This document shows positions 7,943-16,497 of a DNA stretch of 64,000 nt, in pieces; position 1 is the stretch's first letter, and each line of letters starts with the position of its first letter. The notes beneath the pieces were generated by a model. The model saw only the letters and a program-made list of their open reading frames with translations. It was not told the origin of the DNA and did no database searches. The DNA comes from Gammaproteobacteria bacterium (lineage in GTDB: Bacteria > Pseudomonadota > Gammaproteobacteria > Pseudomonadales > Azotimanducaceae), in the NCBI GenBank assembly GCA_026707945.1, contig JAPOVV010000074.1, positions 62,001 to 126,000 on the forward strand, written 5' to 3'. The position numbers and the translations under genes were made by a program.

Positions 7943-9379
7943 TCAGACAAAGAGATCGACAAACTCGTTTACCGGCATGGCTTCTAACGCCGATTGATCA
8001 AACACAACTTCCTCGATAGCCGAAGACTGTCCTGACGAAAAACGTGTCGCGAGATTCGCTCTGAATTTCGCCTCTAGCTCTGGTATGCCTTCCTCGCGTC
8101 TGCGACGGTGTCCGAGAGGGTATTCAATCGCTACTCGATCGGTCGAGGTCTCGTCTTTGAAGAACACCTGTACTGCGTTCGCAATGGATCGCTTATCGGG
8201 TTCGTGGTATTCACGGCTGAACCGTTCATCTTCGCTCACCGCCATCAGGTCACGCAGCTGATCGACGCGCGGGTCTGCGGCGACATCCGCCTCATAGTCT
8301 TCGGCAACAAGATCACCTTTTAGCAATCCAATCGCTGTCATGTATTGAAGGCAGTGATCACGATCCGCCGGATTGTTTAGTGCACCGGTCTTGCTGATGA
8401 TGCGAATCGCAGATTCATGGGTGGTCAATTCAATCCGGTCGATTTCATCGATTCGATTAACGACTGATGGATGCAGTTGACATGCTGCTTCTACCGCAGT
8501 TTGGGCATGAAATTCGGCCGGATAAGAAATCTTGAATAGCACGTTTTCCATCACGTAGGACCCGTATTCACGCTGGAATTTGAACGAATCGCCTCTGAAA
8601 TTAACGTCGTAGAAACCCCACTGCGGTGCAGTGAGCGCACTCGGATAACCAATTTCCCCTTTGAGCACGAACAACGCGAGTTGAACGCCACGACTCGTCG
8701 CATCGCCCGCCGCCCATGATTTGCGCGGACCGGCATTCGGTGCATGGCGATAAGTACGAAGACTCGAGCCGTCTACGAAGGCATGCGACAATGCATCGAC
8801 CACTTGCTCTTTCGTACCACCTAGCATGTCCATGACGACCGCTGCTGTCGCAACACGCACAAGCAGCACGTGATCTAGACCGACTCGGTTAAAACTATTT
8901 TCGAGCGCTAAACACCCTTGAATTTCATGCGCCTTAATCATCGCGATCAAGACATCCCGCATTACGAGTGGTGATCGATCAGGCTGCCTGCTTAGGAAAT
9001 CCGCAATCGCCAAAATTCCGCCTAGATTGTCCGACGGATGACCCCATTCAGCAGCTAACCACGTATCGTTGAAATCTAGCCAGCGAATCATGCAGCCTAT
9101 GTCCCACGCAGCCTTCACGGGATCCAACTCGTATGACGTACCGGGCACGCGCGCACCGTTTGGCACCACAGTTCCAGGGACATGCGGCCCCAGCATCTTG
9201 GTACATTCAGGGAAGCGCAATGCCAAAAACCCACAACCCAGTGTATCGATAAGGCAGTTGCGCGCTGTATTCAGTGCAGTTTCACTATCGATCGCAGCAC
9301 CATTCACGAACTCAGCGATCGCCACCAACTCCTCATCAGGTTCGGGGCGAACGTTGATATCGACGTTTTGGTTCAACAA
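7943..9379 (-). CDS. prpD: 2-methylcitrate dehydratase
   Basis: PrpD dehydrates 2-methylcitrate to 2-methyl-cis-aconitate in the methylcitrate cycle that disposes of propionyl-CoA. The 478-residue length equals that of typical PrpD. Recognisable family stretches include [17 protein letters not shown] near residue 45, [19 protein letters not shown] near 100-118, [20 protein letters not shown] near 150-170 and [15 protein letters not shown] near 285. It follows prpC by 40 bp. No acnD/prpF pair is present, so the PrpD route is the one encoded here, with a general aconitase presumably supplied elsewhere. Confidence 0.96.
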   Translation of the reverse strand: MLNQNVDINVRPEPDEELVAIAEFVNGAAIDSETALNTARNCLIDTLGCGFLALRFPECTKMLGPHVPGTVVPNGARVPGTSYELDPVKAAWDIGCMIRWLDFNDTWLAAEWGHPSDNLGGILAIADFLSRQPDRSPLVMRDVLIAMIKAHEIQGCLALENSFNRVGLDHVLLVRVATAAVVMDMLGGTKEQVVDALSHAFVDGSSLRTYRHAPNAGPRKSWAAGDATSRGVQLALFVLKGEIGYPSALTAPQWGFYDVNFRGDSFKFQREYGSYVMENVLFKISYPAEFHAQTAVEAACQLHPSVVNRIDEIDRIELTTHESAIRIISKTGALNNPADRDHCLQYMTAIGLLKGDLVAEDYEADVAADPRVDQLRDLMAVSEDERFSREYHEPDKRSIANAVQVFFKDETSTDRVAIEYPLGHRRRREEGIPELEAKFRANLATRFSSGQSSAIEEVVFDQSALEAMPVNEFVDLFV

Positions 9380-9419
9380 ATAACCCTTAGTAACTTAATT
9401 CGATGACAGCACAACGAAT

Positions 9420-10544
9420 CTAACGATCGGCAAGAGGTACTACGTCTCTAGGTTCAGGTCCTATATAGTCCGCACTCGGTCGAATGATTCGGTTATTTGA
9501 ACGCTGTTCCATGATGTGACCTGTCCATCCCGTTACTCGCGAACATACGAAAATGGGCGTAAATAACTTGGTCGGTATACCGATAAAGTGATATGCGGCA
9601 GCGTGGAAGAAATCCGCATTTGCAAACAGCTTCTTCTCGTCCCACATCGTCTTCTCTACCTCGCACGAAATGGGATAAAGCGATGTATCGCCCACTTTCT
9701 CTGCCAGCTTTTCTGCCCAACTCTTTATGATCGCATTGCGTGGGTCCGATTCTCGATAGATCGCATGCCCGAATCCCATGATGACATCCTTGGCTTCAAG
9801 CATTTCCAATATTCGATTTCGCGCTTCTTGCGGGGTGTCGAACTGTTCGATCAGTGCCATCGCGGCTTCGTTTGCGCCACCGTGCAAAGGTCCACGTAAC
9901 GAACCGATTGCACCCGTTACACATGAGTGCATGTCGGATAGCGTCGACGCACATACACGCGCTGTAAATGTTGACGCATTGAATTCGTGCTCTGCATACA
10001 GAATCAGCGAAACATCCATAACACGTTGGAACATTGGGTCGACATCATTGCCTAGCAACGTCGCGAGAAAGTGTCCAGCAATACTGTCTGTATCTGTCTC
10101 GACATCGATTCTCACGCCATCATGAGAGTATCGATACCAGTAATTGATGATGGACGGAAAAACGGCTAGGAGTCGATCCGCGACTTCCTGTTGATTTTCA
10201 AAATCACCTTCTGGTTCCAAGTTACCGAGCATCGAGCACCCAGTTCTCATGACGTCCATCGGGTGTGCCGTTTGCGGAATCTTCTCAAGTGTTGCTACGA
10301 GTTCATCCGGCAACCCTCGTAACGACGTTAGTTTGGCTCGATATTGCGTTAGTTGAGTCTCATTTGGCAGTTCACCGTACAGGATGAGATACGCGACTTC
10401 TTCGAACGTCGTCGAGTCAGCAAGATCCGATATGTCGTAACCTCGATACGTAAGTCCTGTACCGGTCTTGCCAACGGTGCACAACGCTGTCTCTCCAGCG
10501 GATTGACCTCGTAGACCAGCACCTCCCAGCTTCTTATCAACCAC
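9420..10544 (-). CDS. prpC: 2-methylcitrate synthase
   Basis: A citrate-synthase-fold enzyme condensing propionyl-CoA with oxaloacetate. At 374 residues it is the short form typical of PrpC rather than the 430-residue hexameric citrate synthase. The catalytic segments are visible: [13 protein letters not shown] with the first His, [14 protein letters not shown] with the second His, and [20 protein letters not shown] near the C-terminus. Its start overlaps the prpB stop by 8 bases, indicating translational coupling. Methylcitrate rather than citrate synthase is inferred from the neighbours and the N-terminus [16 protein letters not shown]. Confidence 0.96.
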   Translation of the reverse strand: MVDKKLGGAGLRGQSAGETALCTVGKTGTGLTYRGYDISDLADSTTFEEVAYLILYGELPNETQLTQYRAKLTSLRGLPDELVATLEKIPQTAHPMDVMRTGCSMLGNLEPEGDFENQQEVADRLLAVFPSIINYWYRYSHDGVRIDVETDTDSIAGHFLATLLGNDVDPMFQRVMDVSLILYAEHEFNASTFTARVCASTLSDMHSCVTGAIGSLRGPLHGGANEAAMALIEQFDTPQEARNRILEMLEAKDVIMGFGHAIYRESDPRNAIIKSWAEKLAEKVGDTSLYPISCEVEKTMWDEKKLFANADFFHAAAYHFIGIPTKLFTPIFVCSRVTGWTGHIMEQRSNNRIIRPSADYIGPEPRDVVPLADR

Positions 10545-11463
10545 TCGTTTCTTCCTTAGTAAATAGGTCGTCTAGTTTCTGCTCGAAATCGTGGTAACCC
10601 AAGACATCGTAAAGTTCATCTCGCGTCTGCATCGAACCCAGATCATCGACCTGTGTCCCTTTCTCTCGGATACTAGTGAACATATTCTCTGCGGCTTGAC
10701 TCATCGCTCGAAAACCTGATAGAGGATACAACGCCATCGCGACATCAACCGAACGCAGTTCCTCGGTCGTGTAGAGTGGTGTTTTTCCGAATTCCGTCAC
10801 ATTTGCTAACACTGGAATAGCGACTCGCGACGTAATTTCACGGTACATGCCTAGTTCGGTCATGGCTTCGGCGAAGATCGCGTCCGCACCCGCGTCCTCA
10901 AATCGTTGGACGCGCTCAATCACCGCGTCCATACCGCTCACAGCCAACGCGTCCGTCCGTGCCATGACGATGAAGTCGCTGTCTCCTTTCGCATCGACCG
11001 CGGCCTTAATCCGGTCGCACATCTCGTCAACAGAGACAATTACTTTATTAGGTCGATGACCGCATCGCTTCTGGGCGACCTGGTCTTCGATATGCACTCC
11101 CGCGACACCCACACGCTCCATCTCACGGATCGTGCGCGCAATATTGAAAGCACCACCCCAGCCCGTATCGATGTCGACCAATAGTGGGAGTTTCGAAGCG
11201 TTGGTGATACGACGAGCGTCTTCCAGCACATCGTCCATCGACGTAATACCAAGATCAGGTAAACCGTAAGAAGCCGCCGCCACTCCGCTGCCGGATAGGT
11301 AGATACAGTTAAATCCGGCGCGTTCTGCGAGCATGGCCGCATAGGCATTGATCACGCCCACAATTTGTAGTGGCTTTTCTTCCTGAATTGCTCGTCGAAA
11401 ACGACTGCCGGGATTCATTTGGCTATCGTATAACTGATTAAATGTTGAAGGTCGTCGGTTCAA
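10537..11463 (-). CDS. prpB: Methylisocitrate lyase
   Basis: Cleaves 2-methylisocitrate to pyruvate and succinate, closing the methylcitrate cycle. The 308 residues belong to the isocitrate lyase/PEP mutase superfamily. The signature KRCGHRPNK, containing the catalytic cysteine, is at about residues 131-139; metal-binding acidic residues lie in [11 protein letters not shown] and GVHIEDQ upstream of it. It is the first gene of the prp run. No prpR regulator is adjacent: the upstream 320 bp lead to the divergent cysH gene, so control of this operon must come from elsewhere or from an unrecognised regulator. Confidence 0.97.
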   Translation of the reverse strand: MNRRPSTFNQLYDSQMNPGSRFRRAIQEEKPLQIVGVINAYAAMLAERAGFNCIYLSGSGVAAASYGLPDLGITSMDDVLEDARRITNASKLPLLVDIDTGWGGAFNIARTIREMERVGVAGVHIEDQVAQKRCGHRPNKVIVSVDEMCDRIKAAVDAKGDSDFIVMARTDALAVSGMDAVIERVQRFEDAGADAIFAEAMTELGMYREITSRVAIPVLANVTEFGKTPLYTTEELRSVDVAMALYPLSGFRAMSQAAENMFTSIREKGTQVDDLGSMQTRDELYDVLGYHDFEQKLDDLFTKEETSG

Positions 11464-11805
11464 GAACGGCGACGTGTGATTTTAAGACCCGTCAAAATAG
11501 TTGTACCAATTCCGCGATCTCACTTCGGAAATCAACGCGCGCCATTCTGGACATTAGATCGTTGAAATCTCGAAATCCCAACCCTAAACATCAACCTTCT
11601 AAGATCGACCTCGAATAGAAAATGTATTGAATATCAATCAGTTATCAAATAACTTTGGTACGATAAATGCCAATCTAACGCCCAGTCAAACGAAACACCT
11701 CGCGCACGTTCCAAAGAGTGGCACACATGATTTTCTGCGACCACGTGTATACGGATTCCTGAAGTCAATTCGTTCTCGGAGTTTGTGCGACCTAAAATTC
11801 GCCAC
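11464..11805. promoter_or_regulatory. Divergent prpB/cysH promoter region
   Basis: This gap between divergent prpB and cysH must hold both promoters. The visible element is a short inverted repeat AGTTAT-CAA-ATAACT at 11640-11654, inside an AT-rich stretch (11620-11670) about 150 bp before cysH. It could be a regulator site, for example for the CysB-type protein encoded nearby, but the match to a CysB site cannot be judged by eye. No small gene was seen. Confidence 0.4.
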
Positions 11806-12519
11806 ATGCCATCTCTAGCCACAGAAGTCGAAAGTACGCCTCAAGAGGTGATCAGCTCGGCGCTCGAGCGTTTTGATAAAGACCGCATCGCAATCTCATT
11901 CAGCGGCGCGGAAGATGTTGTGCTGATTGATATGGCATTCAAGCTTGTCGGAACGTCCTTCCGTGTGTTCACGCTCGACACGGGTCGTCTGCACGCGGAA
12001 ACCTACGAGTTTATCGAAAAGGTTCGGGGCCACTACAACATTGAGATTGATGTCTTGTCGCCTGATAACTGGGATGTAGAGGAGCTTGTCCGAGAGAAAG
12101 GTCTCTTCAGTTTCTACAAAGATGGGCACACGCAATGTTGCGGAATTCGTAAGATCGCTTCGCTTGAGCGAAAACTTAGTGATCTAGACGCTTGGATCAC
12201 GGGTCAACGGCGCGACCAAGGTACGACGCGAACGAATGTTCCGCATGAGCAGGTGGATACGGCATTCTCGACTAGGAATCACGAGATTCTGAAGTTCAAT
12301 CCTCTCGCATCGTGGGAATCTCAAGACGTCTGGTCGTATATCCGCGAGCATGATGTTCCTTACAACGTTTTGCACGAACAGGGATACAAATCCATCGGTT
12401 GCGCGCCGTGCACACGTCCAATTGAAGACAGTGAACCAGAACGTGCAGGTCGATGGTGGTGGGAGCACGAAGACGACAAAGAATGTGGTCTTCATGTCCA
12501 GAACGTCTCCTACGACTAA
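11806..12519 (+). CDS. cysH: APS/PAPS reductase (CysH)
   Basis: Reduces adenylyl sulfate (or PAPS) to sulfite in assimilatory sulfate reduction. From the ATG at 11806 it has 237 residues; a GTG at 11785 would add seven. The PP-loop nucleotide motif is SFSGAEDVVLID near residues 31-42. Two cysteine pairs, Cys111-Cys112 (QCCGIRK) and Cys199/Cys202 (GCAPC), form the [4Fe-4S] site found in APS-type reductases, and the catalytic Cys227 is in the C-terminal ECGLH motif. The iron-sulfur cysteines favour APS as substrate over PAPS. A small CxxC protein follows within 10 bp. Confidence 0.95.
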   Translation: MPSLATEVESTPQEVISSALERFDKDRIAISFSGAEDVVLIDMAFKLVGTSFRVFTLDTGRLHAETYEFIEKVRGHYNIEIDVLSPDNWDVEELVREKGLFSFYKDGHTQCCGIRKIASLERKLSDLDAWITGQRRDQGTTRTNVPHEQVDTAFSTRNHEILKFNPLASWESQDVWSYIREHDVPYNVLHEQGYKSIGCAPCTRPIEDSEPERAGRWWWEHEDDKECGLHVQNVSYD

Positions 12520-12528
12520 CGACGCATC

Positions 12529-12864
12529 GTGAAGGTCACGTTCGTTAAGAAGATCCTAAAGGACGGCAGCCCCTGTCGAAAATGCGCGGATGTTGAACGA
12601 CGTCTCAATAACTCCGGTTATATGAGCGCGGTCGACGAAGTTGTCGTCGCGGATGAGCGCGATGAACAATCGCCTGGGATGCTCATTGCGGTGAAACATG
12701 GCGTCGAGCTCGCGCCGTTTTTTGTCGTTGAGGACGGAGAGGAGACGCGAATCTACACCGTCTATTTCAGATTTGTAAAAGAAGAACTCGAAAGATCGTT
12801 AAAGTCAACAAGTCAAGACGCTGAAGATACACTGCGTGCGAACCCAGACTTAGACTACATTTGA
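12529..12864 (+). CDS. Small thioredoxin-like CxxC protein
   Basis: An uncharacterised 111-residue protein starting at a GTG 9 bases after the cysH stop. It begins with a beta strand (MKVTFVKKIL) and then the redox-like motif SPCRKC (Cys16 and Cys19). A helix, the strand EVVVADE and APFFVVEDGEETRIYTVY follow, an order compatible with a thioredoxin/glutaredoxin fold. Tight linkage to cysH suggests that it donates electrons to, or otherwise serves, APS reductase, which needs thioredoxin or glutaredoxin for turnover. That role is inference from context; no family name is certain. Confidence 0.8.
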   Translation: MKVTFVKKILKDGSPCRKCADVERRLNNSGYMSAVDEVVVADERDEQSPGMLIAVKHGVELAPFFVVEDGEETRIYTVYFRFVKEELERSLKSTSQDAEDTLRANPDLDYI

Positions 12865-13051
12865 CCTAGTCGCACGCATATCCAATGTAACGGAATCACC
12901 ATCTTGGCGACCGAACAACTAGCTCGTTGGTTCTTGTTTTTAGGTTATTAGATCGACTCGTAGACGCATAATAATTCGTTATATTTCAATAAGTTATGTA
13001 AACTCGTTAATCAAACTGAAATTGCATCGTCACCCTCATCGTAAACGCCAT

Positions 13052-14023
13052 CTATTTTCGAGGCAACTCGAATCCGCTCAACAACGCATCTTGTTCATCT
13101 CGCTGTGTAGTCGTCAGTACCTTTTCGATAAGGGGTCGATTCAGGTGCTCAGCAAATGATTCGATGAATTCGTACATGTAGCTTCGTAAGAAAACCTCTC
13201 GACGCAAGCCAATGTGCGTGACGCTTGGTTCGAATAGATGGGATGCGTCGATAAATTCAAGGTCGTCATCGACCCTCTCCTCCCGTGCCATAGACGCGAT
13301 GATGCCGATGCCGACACCAAGACGCACGTATTTCTTGATGACGTCGGTATCGGTTGCGGTGAACGTAACGTTCGCGAATAACCCCTCTGCGGCAAACGCA
13401 TTCGCAACACTCGACCCGCCGGCGAAACCAAACACATAGGTGACCAGGGGTTCGCGGGCAACATCCGCCAACGTGATCTTGTCAATACGTGTGAGCAGAT
13501 GACCTTTCGGTACGACGATCGAGCGATTCCATGTATAGCACGGTGCCAAGATTAAGTTTGTGAAATACTCGAATCCTTCGGTTGCGATTGCGAAATCCAC
13601 TTCCCCGTTGAGGGTTAGTTCCGCTAGTTGTGCTGGTGTTCCCTGATTAATGTGTAGGCTAACTTGCGGGTACTTCTCTCGAAAGTTCTTGATGTGGTCC
13701 GGTAGTACGTAGCGCGCCTGCGTGTGCGTCGTCGCAATTCGCAACGAACCACGATCTTCATGCAAGAATTCTTCCGCGGCGCGTTCGATTGACTCCACTT
13801 TTTGTAGCGCTTCACGGGCGAGCATGACAATTCGTTCGCCCGCAGGTGTCACACCTAATCGTTTGCCTTTACGCGTCAGCAGGTCGACACCGAGTTCTCG
13901 CTCAAGTCGTCGAATACCGTTACTAATACCCGGTTGCGTGGTGTTCAACGCACGGGCAGCTTCCGACATGTTGAGGCCGTGGTTGTAGGTCTCGAGCAGG
14001 TATTCAAGTTGCTTCAGTTTCAC
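13052..14023 (-). CDS. cysB: CysB/Cbl-type LysR regulator
   Basis: A LysR-type transcription factor of 323 residues, the same length as CysB (324). The N-terminal winged HTH reads MKLKQLEYLLETYNHGLNMS, with the recognition helix around ALNTTQPGISNGIRRLEREL (residues 26-45). The effector domain starts near residue 90 (GSLRIATTHTQARYVLPDHI), and THTQARY is the CysB signature for the sulfate/acetylserine pocket. It converges with cysH and its partner, which supports a role in sulfur assimilation. The symbol is given by resemblance; Cbl is the alternative. Confidence 0.9.
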   Translation of the reverse strand: MKLKQLEYLLETYNHGLNMSEAARALNTTQPGISNGIRRLERELGVDLLTRKGKRLGVTPAGERIVMLAREALQKVESIERAAEEFLHEDRGSLRIATTHTQARYVLPDHIKNFREKYPQVSLHINQGTPAQLAELTLNGEVDFAIATEGFEYFTNLILAPCYTWNRSIVVPKGHLLTRIDKITLADVAREPLVTYVFGFAGGSSVANAFAAEGLFANVTFTATDTDVIKKYVRLGVGIGIIASMAREERVDDDLEFIDASHLFEPSVTHIGLRREVFLRSYMYEFIESFAEHLNRPLIEKVLTTTQRDEQDALLSGFELPRK

Positions 14024-14279
14024 GAAGAACTCCGGAAATAGGCGCGCACAAGGAAACCAAACGTTTTACACAGCACCAGCTTCCTATGCCGTGAATTCAG
14101 TATCCCTAGCTCAACCGAGCATCGTTCAAAAATATGAGGTGTACAGAAAACGGTTGTACTTCGGTGTATAGACTGAGCGTCCAACTGTATTTCAGTCTCG
14201 CCGAACTTTCGTCCGCGAGTTTTTCAGCAAGGCTTCGCGAAATCAGCGTTGCGTCTGAACGCGAAGGATTGTCTCGAAG

Positions 14280-14477
14280 CTAAGATCCTGCCGATACGGC
14301 GACGGCGTGCTCGAGTCGTGTAATCCGATCGCGCAGGTTCAACTTACGTCGTTTTAGGCGTCGTGTTAAATCCTGATCTGGATGTCCATTTTCAACGAGA
14401 AAGTTGATTACGGTGTCTAAGTCGCGATGTTCGACACGTAGATGCGCCAATGATTCTTCGTTACTGACTCCTGCCAA
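14280..14477 (-). CDS. DUF465 (YdcH-like) small protein
   Basis: A 65-residue helical protein matching the DUF465/YdcH pattern: HLRVEHRDLDTVINFLVEN, then DQDLTRRLKRRKLNLRDRITRLE. The open frame extends far upstream, but the N-terminal part of that extension is not family-like. The start at TTG 14477 is chosen because a GAGG ribosome site lies 7 bases before it and the protein then has the usual DUF465 length. Function is unknown in the family. It is monocistronic and divergent from the VWA-like gene. Confidence 0.75.
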   Translation of the reverse strand: MAGVSNEESLAHLRVEHRDLDTVINFLVENGHPDQDLTRRLKRRKLNLRDRITRLEHAVAVSAGS

Positions 14478-14668
14478 AAAATTACCTCGCAATGAGATGT
14501 GACTAATTTGTTCTAATTTAAGCACGACAAACGAAACTGTCAAGGACAAATGAAAGATAAATGATGAATTCGCTTCACAAGCTATGTAGCTGAGGTTGAA
14601 TTCATCAAGCTTTGCCCCGATGGGTGCTGCCCTTTGACCCACCTTGTGATTCAACTTTCCTCACTAAA

Positions 14669-15352
14669 ATGACAAGCAAAGTTCCAGTCGAACGCACGAA
14701 CGATGTTAATCGTTTCCTACAGCAAGTTGAAAAACATCCTCTTCAACCTGTTAGTGACAATCGCCTGATCTTCGCACTCGATGCGACTGCCAGTCGGGAA
14801 TTGACCTGGGATCTCGCGTCGAGCCTCCACGCTGAACTGTTTAAAGCAGCGAAATCCGCGAACCTAGCGGTTCAACTTGTTCATTTCGGCGGCTTCAATC
14901 AGTTTCAAGCGTCGTCGTGGAATAGTTCACCCGAACAGTTACTACGCCATATGCAGCAAGTACGGTGCTTAGGTGGAATGACTCAAATTCGCCGTGTGCT
15001 GTCACATATTCTGAATGAGGCTTCGGCTGACCAATCGGTAAAGGCAGCTGTATATATTGGTGACATGTGTGAAGAACCCATGGCTGAAATCGTCAACACG
15101 GCCGGACAATTGGGTTTGAGGCAGGTACCCGTGTTTGTATTTCAGGAAGGAACCGAGCGATATGCTACGGAGGTGTTCCGTTCGATTGCGGAACGTTCTG
15201 GTGGCGCTCACATGCCGTTTGAGTCCGGTTCTGCTGCACAGCTCCGCGAACTGCTAAAAGCAGCTGTGGTGTACGCGACCGAGGGATTGGACGCAGTCAG
15301 GCGGTTAGGAACGCCGATGACCAAGAAACTGCTGACACAAATCAAACGCTGA
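14669..15352 (+). CDS. VWA-like protein paired with DnaJ-domain gene
   Basis: A 227-residue cytosolic protein with features of a von Willebrand factor A fold. The first strand, [13 protein letters not shown], contains Asp38-x-Thr40-x-Ser42, a variant of the DxSxS MIDAS metal site. It is followed by alternating strands and helices ([28 protein letters not shown]) ending in a helical tail. The ATG at 14669 is preferred to the frame's start at 14612. The stop overlaps the next gene's start by one base, so the two proteins are likely made together. The role is unknown; the pairing suggests a chaperone-related or complex-assembly function. Confidence 0.75.
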   Translation: MTSKVPVERTNDVNRFLQQVEKHPLQPVSDNRLIFALDATASRELTWDLASSLHAELFKAAKSANLAVQLVHFGGFNQFQASSWNSSPEQLLRHMQQVRCLGGMTQIRRVLSHILNEASADQSVKAAVYIGDMCEEPMAEIVNTAGQLGLRQVPVFVFQEGTERYATEVFRSIAERSGGAHMPFESGSAAQLRELLKAAVVYATEGLDAVRRLGTPMTKKLLTQIKR

Positions 15353-16116
15353 TGGTCATCATCATCTGCGGCGTCCTTGCCGCGTTCGCATTTTTACTCC
15401 TGATGAAGGTCCTTTGGACTAAGGCAAAACCCAAGCTCTCGACGAACGTGATCGTGATCACAAGCCTAGTGTTCCTAGGCTCTCTGGGACTGCTCGCCGC
15501 CTCCGGGCGAATGCATTGGGTCGCAGCTACCGGTACTGCGGTACTACCCTTCTTGCGTCGAGCATTCACCTTATTCCGATTCGGCTCGTTTGCGACGCGA
15601 ATGTGGCAGCAGTTTGGCAGCACATCGCCATTCAGCCAAGCATTTGGTGAATACAACGACACCGATTCGAATCAAGCGCCGAATGTAAGTGAAACGACGA
15701 CCGACGAAATTCGGATGACGCTTGAACACACCTCCGGAAAAATGACAGGAACCGTACTCGAAGGTAAATTCGCCAATCGATCGCTTGAATCGTTGGACGA
15801 AATGGAGATCGTTGAGCTATACAACTACGTGAGCGACGAGTCAAAGCGGCTCTTAACGGCATACATCCAGCGCTATCACCCCAATCTAGGGGCACAAAGT
15901 TCTGAAGAAAGTAACAGTGGAAACGAAGGTAGTTCTGACACCATCACGCCAGAACGGGCACGAAAGATCTTGGGAGTCGCCGAATCCGCCACACGAGACG
16001 AAATCATCGAAGCCCATCGTCGATTGATGCAGAAGAATCATCCAGACCGCGGCGGCTCGGAGTACATCGCCTCAGAGATAAATCAGGCGAAGCGAGTATT
16101 GTTAAACCTGCTCTAA
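15352..16116 (+). CDS. Membrane-anchored J-domain protein
   Basis: A 254-residue protein with two hydrophobic N-terminal segments (about residues 1-20 and 33-51), a charged acidic linker, and a short C-terminal J domain at about 198-254. The J domain starts [20 protein letters not shown] and has the essential HPD at residues 230-232 (KNHPDRGG), so it should stimulate an Hsp70 ATPase. The arrangement resembles TIM14/DjlA-like membrane J proteins, with the J domain at the very end as in many proteobacterial relatives. It starts within the stop codon of the VWA-like gene. The client is unknown. Confidence 0.85.
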   Translation: MVIIICGVLAAFAFLLLMKVLWTKAKPKLSTNVIVITSLVFLGSLGLLAASGRMHWVAATGTAVLPFLRRAFTLFRFGSFATRMWQQFGSTSPFSQAFGEYNDTDSNQAPNVSETTTDEIRMTLEHTSGKMTGTVLEGKFANRSLESLDEMEIVELYNYVSDESKRLLTAYIQRYHPNLGAQSSEESNSGNEGSSDTITPERARKILGVAESATRDEIIEAHRRLMQKNHPDRGGSEYIASEINQAKRVLLNLL

Positions 16117-16243
16117 GACGAGTGCGACTTAGCTCGTCGCGAAATAAGGTAGGATCGTTTCGAAATCTGTTGCGACCGAGCTACGTCGAGCAAGCGTTTG
16201 ATTGGTTAGCGAACAGTCTTATCGTAGAAATCGAGTCTCAACT

Positions 16244-16390
16244 CTAGAAGTGCCAAGCGGAGACTACGGCTTGATAGTAAGGTGAGAAAAGCGCTAGCAC
16301 CATGATCAGCGCGGAAACCCATGCCCAAACCAATACGATCTTCATCACCCAGTTTGAGTCCATGAAATGTCGAAACAACGCTTTGATCAT
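16244..16390 (-). CDS. 48-residue single-pass membrane protein
   Basis: A short ORF starting MIKALFRHFMDSNW, followed by a hydrophobic segment of about 22 residues (VLVWAWVSALIMVLALFS) and a short aromatic tail ending SAWHF. The basic N-terminus before the hydrophobic stretch fits an inner-membrane protein with its N-terminus inside. The frame is clean from ATG to TAG, and its amino-acid pattern is far from random translation. It is divergent from the addB-like gene. No family is recognised. It may be a small regulatory membrane peptide; coding status is likely but not certain. Confidence 0.6.
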   Translation of the reverse strand: MIKALFRHFMDSNWVMKIVLVWAWVSALIMVLALFSPYYQAVVSAWHF

Positions 16391-16497
16391 TTATCCGATG
16401 TGACGAGAAGTAACGGCGGTGAATTTTAGTCGTGCAATTCGTCCATATCGTTTTAAGATTGGTGCCCCTAAATTGAATGACTTGTTAGGGAATTCGC

